Of a stretch of DNA of 64,000 bases, positions 57,791 through 64,000 are shown in pieces. Below the pieces are notes generated by a model. It ran no database searches. It was not told where the DNA came from and worked only from the letters and a program-made list of their open reading frames with translations. The DNA lies in the NCBI GenBank assembly GCA_022818135.1, contig JAFMSR010000036.1, forward strand, positions 310,001 through 374,000, given 5' to 3'. The translations under genes were made by a program, and so were the position numbers. The stretch is from Saxidomus purpurata (Eukaryota > Mollusca > Bivalvia > Venerida > Veneridae). Each line of letters begins with the position of its first letter. The stretch's first letter is position 1.

Positions 57791-58357
57791 CTTGCTAAAA
57801 ATATCAGTTCCATCCCCCGATATTTTACATGAAAGATGTGATTCATTTAGATTGATGTTGTTGATGAAGACGTGTAGCAAACCAGCGGCATCAATATCAG
57901 AGGCATTTGACTTGTTCAAATATCCAGGTGAATGGATAAAACACTTTGCAACTTCCCATGGATCTGTACACCACTTATGTATGTCTGTGTTGTTCCAGTT
58001 AGGTGTTGGTGGAATTGAACAGTGGGTCTCGTGGGAATCCAGTATTTCTTCCATAATGGCATCACATACTTCATTCGGACATCGTTTCTTTTTTCTATGT
58101 AGACAGCTACAATTCTTAAGTCCCCTTGGACATGTATCTATACCTGTACATGTATGTTTTGGTTTTAAACTTCTGACACTGCACTGGTTACATGTCTGTC
58201 CAGGTGTGTGTTTGATGTTTTGAAGAATTCTCTCATGTTCTTGCAGAACAACATCATCAGCAAAACCTTCTATACCTTGTTTAAGATATTTATAAGCCAA
58301 TCCTCCTCTCACCCAGTTCCTGTACTTTGTCTTCTCTAATTCTGCTTGATGAGCCAT
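57791..58357 (-). CDS. NLR-like gene, shared exon 1: CXorf38-like N-terminal module
   Basis: ATG at 58357, preceded in frame by TGA three codons upstream, so the start is firm. It ends GATATTTTTAGCAAG|gtaact at phase 0 (189 codons). YRNWVRGGLAYKYLKQGIEG near residues 12-31 and WCTDPWEVAKCFI near 129-141 followed by ALL-like DAAGLLHVFINN match the arrangement in vertebrate CXorf38. A Cys-rich stretch (Cys56, 59, 70, 76, 83, 85, 93, 98, 113) may bind zinc. Splicing to exon 2 gives IFSK-ILRKRNAIFH, completing the HEPN-like module at the place expected from CXorf38. No second copy is seen near cassette A. A later gt (frame ...MMQF|AG) would be out of phase with exon 2. Confidence 0.86.
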
Positions 58358-58690
58358 TTTCTCTCATGAGAGGACAATTTCTCCTCCTAGGTCTACTTTT
58401 GATTTCTACTATCCAGCTTTTGTTTACGATGCATTTTCCTAGAAATAGAACACAAGAATTTTGCATTATAGTCTTTTCTGTAACAAAAGAAACTAGAACT
58501 ATCACTGTAGGTTGATATTTACCCCCCCCCGCCCCCCCTGCACCACTTGCACACAGAGCATGCACCTTAGTGTAATATTATAAGGCTTTTGAATGGGAGC
58601 AATCACTCTGCACAGTTTCAATCAATTTTGGCAAAGAGCTTTAAAAATGTGCACAGAAAAATGTCCAGATGTACAGTGTACTAAAAACAA
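58358..58690 (-). promoter_or_regulatory. Probable 5' UTR/promoter of the NLR-like gene
   Basis: Upstream of the exon 1 ATG. No TATA box is convincing. A C-tract (58521-58540: nine or more C, G, then seven C) gives a G-rich run on the coding strand about 170 nt before the ATG. The 91-residue minus frame overlapping exon 1 in another phase is a shadow. Confidence 0.4.
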
Positions 58691-59720
58691 GAGAGAAATT
58701 TGATGGCCCTATATCACTCACCTGGCTACCATTAGTTATATAGAGGATATTTGTTTGTTTTGACTGGATATGGTGGAAGTGATGCCATTGTAATATTTTC
58801 ACGAACACGAAGCGCAAGTTAAAATGTGAAAAATATATTACTTTTAGTTAACGCTATATTCCATACCCACCCAAAACAATTTTTTTTTTTATTGTACGCT
58901 AACTATTAAAGCAAAAGCTAAATTATGTTACAATATGCATCCCTGAAAAAAGTACTTCCGGCAGACCTATATCACCCACACTGTGATTGATATGATATCT
59001 ATATCATCACTCTATATTTCACTGATATATTTCTGTATTTCATTGGAAAGCATGAAATAGAATACAAGCTGGTCAACAATATCAGCCTGTTTTGAACAAT
59101 CTTGGTAGAGGTCCACTACATAATGCTACATTCCAAATATCTAAGCTCTGGGCCTAATGTGGTTCCAATCAAGAAGCTGTTCGAAGTCCCTATAATTATA
59201 CGCCTATGTTAAATCAAGTCAATTTTGACCCCCCCCCCCCCACAAGCAGGGTCAATTCTGACCCTGGCATCCTGATTTGAACAATTTTGGTGGAGGTCCA
59301 CAAGGCAATTAACGCTACATGCAAAATATCTAAGCTCTACATTTTGTCGGCTTTGTAGTTTCAGAGAAGAAGATTTTTTAAGTTTTCCCTACATAAAAAA
59401 AATCATGTGACCTGAGGGGGTCATGAGTTGAACAGCCCCAGAAGAAGTCGACTAGGCAATGCTACATGCCAAATACATGTATCCAAGCTCTAGGCTTTGT
59501 GGTTTCAGAGAAAAAGATTTTTATAGTTTTTCCTATACTAAGTCTATGTAAAATCAAGTGAAACTGGGCGTGGTCAATTTTGACATGGGGGTCATGATTT
59601 GAACAATCTTGGTAGAGGTGCAAAATACAATCTCTAAGCTCTTTTAAAGTTTTTCCTATAATGTTCCCATAGCAACCAGAGTTCTGCATGGATTGCAATT
59701 CTTTGGACAACTTTGGATAA
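58690..59720. repeat. Dispersed repeat units
   Basis: Begins caagagagaaatttgatggc and ctcacctggc. Contains three to four 'ttgaacaatcttggtagaggtccac ... gaagatttttaaagtttttcc' units and a run of about 15 C at 59229-59242. The 107-residue minus frame at 59785-59462 is a repeat shadow. Confidence 0.8.
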
Positions 59721-60262
59721 TAAATCATTTGAATAATGAATATTGAGAAACAAGTCCAAAATTGTGTTGCAGTGAACTGATTCATTCATCCATAGAGAAA
59801 ACAGTCAAATGTTTTGTTACTATATCAAAAATACATGATGTTACTAAATATATAACTAGAATTCGCTATTTTGGACCTTGTCATGACCATAACATTATTG
59901 GATATTGGGGAATCAATATAAAACCATAAACCGTGACAATAATAATCTTCTGTATGTTGATATAAGCCACACGGTGGTCTTTATAATTAAAGTTTTAACA
60001 AACCCAGCAGAAATGATCACTGGCGTAGTGGTATGAAAGGTGAAGTTAAGATCGGTGGGTGTCGAGTTCGAATCTCAGTCTAAGTTGTTTTTTTTGTATT
60101 TTATGAAAACATCTTAAAAAATGTTCACAGATTTCACGTGATTTTAAGTGAGTTGAATTCATTATGAAAAAGCCTTTACACATTTGAATATTCATAATTA
60201 TTGTATTCATTCAATAAAATGCTATATATAAAATAAAAACAGAATACAATAGCAAAAAAAAA
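59721..60262. other. Gene-free, with a tRNA-like segment at 60010-60082
   Basis: AT-rich. At 60010-60082 on the plus strand a box-A-like TGGCGTAGTGGTAT and a box-B-like GAGTTCGAATCTC lie at tRNA spacing, followed by poly-T: a SINE head or degenerate tRNA. Confidence 0.5.
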
Positions 60263-61800
60263 TCAAAGGACTGAAAGTGCTGGAGGATCGATTGTCTCTG
60301 AACAACACAGTCTGCACACGTACATGGGTAAATATCAGGACAACATAGACTGTACACATACATGCGTAAATATCAGGACAACCCTTGCACGAGTAAAGTT
60401 ATAAACTGGAGACACAACTGTCCACAAATATTGACCTTAACTTTACTTTTGAGATAAGAACCCATGTGCTTACATTATGTCATTCAGTGACTATGTTCAA
60501 CTACCCTATGAAGTATTAAGCTGTGAATCGTAACTGAGAAATGGATTTTGACAAAACTGAACTGAAAATTTATGGTTTGAACAACTTTAAATGTCATTCA
60601 AAAGTTATGGGATATGCCCATAAGGTTGATTGTATTGTGCGAATTAATTCGGATTTAACGTCGCACCCAACAGCTAAGGTCATATTGCAACTTCCGGCTT
60701 TCATGGAGGAGGAAGACCCTGGGTGCCAATTCCTTGTATCATAATTTGGGGTCATTTAGAAACTCCGAGGGTCATACCCTTTATTGTAAAAAAATAAAAG
60801 GCATGACTATGTGTTAAAGAAGTTTTATTCAGTTTACTTCTGTAAAACTGCATGTGATACATCACAAAATGGTGGGTAATCAAAGGGTTGGCAAGACAAC
60901 AGGTGTTTCTCTTTGGATGCTTTCCATTTTGTCACTGCATCTCAAAAGTCAAATTTGTCCACAAAGCGAATTTTTCATAAGTGCATTCAACCATAGACAT
61001 TAAACTTGGATATTATTTGGCACACTTAAACCCCTTTCAATAGTGACAGTCTGATCGAAATGACTACAAAATGATCATAAAAAATCACCCAGAAAGATGT
61101 TTTTGTTTCCCCTATTAAGGTTCGTTGACCATCTCTTGTTGTGCGTCTACGATCTATGATGACGGTATCATAGGAATCAACACACACAAAAAACGCAATG
61201 GTACAAAATGCGGGTCGACCCGCAATCAGACGACAACGACGACACAATATGGTCAAAATTAGACATATCCCATACCGGAAGCGTATTTTATCAACAATTT
61301 ATCTTGCATTTCGAAGCGTTTTGAGAGGTTTTGAAATGTTGTTTTTGTAGTAATTTGATCATGCACATTTTAATTGCGCCATAGAAGACGCTCTTTGCTA
61401 TTTCTGTTGCAAAATGAGTGCGTCAAAACCGCAGAAAACGCATTCTCGCGGAAACACTGAATTTAGTGTATCCGGTGTAGCGATACGTATTTCACGGGTC
61501 TTACATTTCTCATGTTACACCGGCATGACGATAAAAACCACGTAGGAAAATAGTTCTATACAGAACAGATACCTCGTTGATTTAAGTTACAAATTATAAG
61601 AAAAACAACAATATAATATTATGCTATTCTGTAATGTTTTGATATTATTTAGATCTGTTACTATATAATTTTTTAAAACAGAGGACAGTAATATAAAACT
61701 ACTTTTCGGTCGTATTCGACAAACATTTGTGTTCAGAGTTCGGCCGTAAGGGTCTGAAATACTCTGTTAACTTTGGATACGATTGAATAAATTCAATCGA
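60263..61800. repeat. Second copy of the 51229-52420 segment, diverged
   Basis: Blocks are in the same order, with unique DNA between about 60650 and 61560 that includes aacgtcgcacccaacagcta and a GC-richer patch (61100-61500). A 43-codon ATG frame at about 61413 is not recognised. No gene called. Confidence 0.65.
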
Positions 61801-63043
61801 TCCAAAAATTACGGCATAAAAATATTATAAATTTAGATCTATTAGATGTACTTAGTTTAAAAAGAAACAAGAAGACGCGGCAATGCCGCCAAAGCAGGTT
61901 TAAACGGCGCCTGCAGAAATTGTAGAATTAAAAAAAAAAGTCATCTTGACTCCCCCCTATTAACAGTGCCCTTGACCTTGACCTTTATGACCTTGACCCC
62001 AAAATTTTTTTTGCTAAAATTTAAAAACTAAAAAAACAAGAGCTGTCACATGACAGCACGCTCGACTATTCCAAAGCTTGTTGGTAAGAATCAAAAATCA
62101 AAAACATTGGTGAAGATATTGACAGTAAATACGTTCGATAGTATTCTATCTTTAACAAAAAATTCAAAGTTAAAAAGGGACACAAATCTATCAAAAATCA
62201 AAACAGAGTTATAGAGATTGTTTCCTCAGGTGTAGATGTTGATGGTAGACACATACTTTGAGTTTCAAGTCAATACTTTTGATAGTATTCAAGATATTTG
62301 ACTTTATAAAATCTTTACCAAAAATTCTAAGTTAAAAAGGGATATAAATCTGTCAAAAATCAAAACAGAGTTATGGGGATTGTTTCCTTAGGTGTAGATA
62401 TTGATGGTAAACATATACTTTGAGTTTCAAGTCAATACCTTATATAGTATTCAAGATATTTGAATTTACAAAAAAAAATTACCAAAAATTCTAAGTTAAA
62501 AAGGGGCATAAATCTGTCAAAAATCAAAACAAAGTTATGGGAATTGTTTCCTCAGGTGTATATGTTGATGGTAGACACATACTTTGAGTTTCAAGTCAAT
62601 ACCTTTGATAGTATTCAAGATATTTGAATTTAAAAAAAACTTTAACCAAAAATTCTAAGTTAAAAAGGGGCATAAATCTGTCAAAAATCAAAACAGAGTT
62701 ATGGGTATTGTTTCCTCAGGTGTAGATGTTGATGGTAGACACATACTTTGAGTTTCAAGTCAATACCTTTGATATTATTCCAGATATTTGAATTTATAAA
62801 AAACTTTAACCAAAAATTCTAAGTTAAAAAGGGGGCATAAATCTGTCAAAAATCAAAACAGAGGTATGGGGATTGTTTCCCCAGGTGTAGATGTTGATGG
62901 TAAACATATAGTTTGAGTTTCAAGTCAATACCTTTGATAGTATTTAAGATATTTGAATTTATAAAAAACTTTAACCAACGCAGACGCCGACGCCGGGGCG
63001 AGTGCAATAGCCTCCTTATTCTTCGAATAGTCGAGCTAAAAAT
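61801..63043. repeat. Dispersed 'gctcgactattc' repeat with ~163-bp units
   Basis: From aacaagagctgtcacatgac (62036) to cttcgaatagtcgagctaaa (63040), with five units of 162-166 bp (caggtgtagatgttgatgg at about 62229, 62391, 62554, 62717 and 62883). The terminal sequence matches 40773-42186 but the internal unit differs. 61801-62035 is AT-rich, with the start of a 'gaccttgacc' repeat. Confidence 0.88.
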
Positions 63044-63405
63044 TACATTTTTAGTAACAGTGACCTTGACCCTAGTAACCTTGACCCCCCAATTTTTTTT
63101 TTTGCTTGAAACAATCTAAAAACTAAAAATAAATAAAAATCTATTTTGAGTAACAGTGACCTTGACCTTGACCCTAGTGACCTTGACCCCACTCTCCGAG
63201 TTACGCGAAGTCACGTTCGCACTTAGCGTTTTTTTTTTGCATAATCCTCCAGGCATGTACCCTCTAATGAACAGAATTGACACTAAAGTCCGTCCCGTCC
63301 GTATCGGAAAAAAACGGTACAGCGAAAACGTATCGATTCGTATTGCATTGGGAGAAACAAATTGCAATATATCGGTGTACCAGTGAATCGTTACACCACT
63401 AGAAA
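63044..63405. repeat. 'gaccttgacccta' repeat fragment
   Basis: Units like those at 17700-18100 and 56270-56700, followed by sequence with tccgtcccgtccgtatcgg that I do not recognise. Confidence 0.6.
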
Positions 63406-64000
63406 TAAGACATGTAAATGACTTGGTGAAAGATAAAGACATCAACTGTGCATCACTCAATGATCTGGAAACTGCTATTTCTAGTATCAACAGAGGGAAA
63501 GTAGCCGACTTCTATCGACTGACCATTGAAAGCCTTGCGCTTGGTGGCAATGATCTAAGGATAGCACTTTTGATCCCACTGTCAACTTCAATATATACGG
63601 TAATCCAATTTCAAACGTCGAGGGTAGCACCCATCTTGGTTTAAAAAGATGTACTACTCTTCGGACAGCTGAATACAATGTTGACCATAACATACAGAAG
63701 GTACGACGCACAGCTTACAGCCTTATATATTATGTCAGCAGGTCTACACTCTACACGGTAATAGTGGCATAGATGTACAGACAGCTTTACACTTGTTCCA
63801 GATATACGTAATGCCGGTTTTACTTTACGGTTTGGAAATTATTCTCCCTAGAAGAGCATTGTTGGACAAACTTGAACTGTTTCAAAGAAGACTTCTTAAA
63901 CAAATACTAACATTACCAGCCAAAATGTCCAATGCAGCGATTTATATACTGACTGGACATCTGCCATAGGATCACAGATTCATCGTAAAGCTTTAATCAT
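63406..64000 (+). pseudogene. LINE reverse-transcriptase fragment, internally deleted, running off the window
   Basis: First block (about 63410-63570) reads VKDKDINCASLNDLETAISS and INRGKVADFYRLTIESLAL, the 'aI..l..GKa.g.Dgl..E.l' region before the RT catalytic motifs. Second block (about 63785-63970) reads IYVMPVLLYGLEIILPRRAL and LDKLELFQRRLLKQILTLPA, the region after them. The central RT motifs between them are deleted and frames shift (stop at 63967 region), so it is dead. Similar order to CR1/RTE-type elements. Confidence 0.75.

Noticed and set aside
61026..61256. 76-residue minus-strand frame in a GC-richer patch
   Set aside because: No recognisable family, no splice or start context, and a short open frame is expected by chance.

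Overview
The window is eukaryotic and looks like a mollusc, most likely a bivalve. It is AT-rich, coding exons are split by long introns with GT/AG splice sites, and it is packed with nested transposons. It also carries many copies of dispersed repeats of a kind I associate with bivalve genomes: units opening 'aacaagagggccatgatggc...gctcacc' and closing 'caggtgagctaaaa', and units opening 'aacaagagctgtc...gctcgactattc' and closing 'gaatagtcgagctaaa'. The species cannot be named from the sequence.

The main host locus runs on the minus strand across nearly the whole window. Two 5' exons (58357-57791 and 52656-52498) encode a CXorf38-like N-terminal module and a HEPN-type RNxxxH motif. Downstream lie two tandem copies of a three-exon 3' cassette: a coiled-coil exon (348 nt), a short coiled-coil exon (91 nt) and a large NACHT plus leucine-rich-like repeat exon. 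Cassette B is proximal (37568-37221, 33864-33774, 31034-28216) and cassette A is distal (18594-18247, 7066-6976, 6568-3054). All splice phases agree (0, 0, 0, 1). Exons 1-2 plus B give a 1327-residue open frame, and exons 1-2 plus A give 1559 residues. I see no second copy of exons 1-2, so the layout is one shared 5' part and two alternative NLR-like receptor ends. Cassette A has two extra 80-residue repeat modules and an acidic insert after Walker A. A 2.9 kb tract shared by the cassettes is almost identical, with a sharp edge inside exon 3, unlike the diverged remainder. This suggests recent gene conversion or re-duplication.

Intron 2 holds a 7.45 kb DNA transposon (38849-46302; 31 bp terminal inverted repeats, AAAT target duplication). 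Its five-exon transposase-like gene reassembles in phase to 630 codons with one in-frame TGA. The upstream duplication breakpoint falls inside this transposon, so a one-ended copy with only the last exon lies next to cassette A (19872-21325).

The other introns and flanks are nested mobile elements. They include a hAT-like element containing a second hAT-like element and a TTAA-type element (11990-16957); a mariner/Tc1 element split by a PIF/Harbinger element (46954-51162); a long foldback element split by a TIR element (53515-56213); a TTAA element with a nested 394 bp hairpin MITE (25256-26096); and 5'-truncated LINEs at 10.7-11.7, 34.95-36.5 and 63.4-64.0 kb. There are also tRNA-like SINE fragments and several minisatellites. 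Outside the NLR-like locus I see no convincing host gene.
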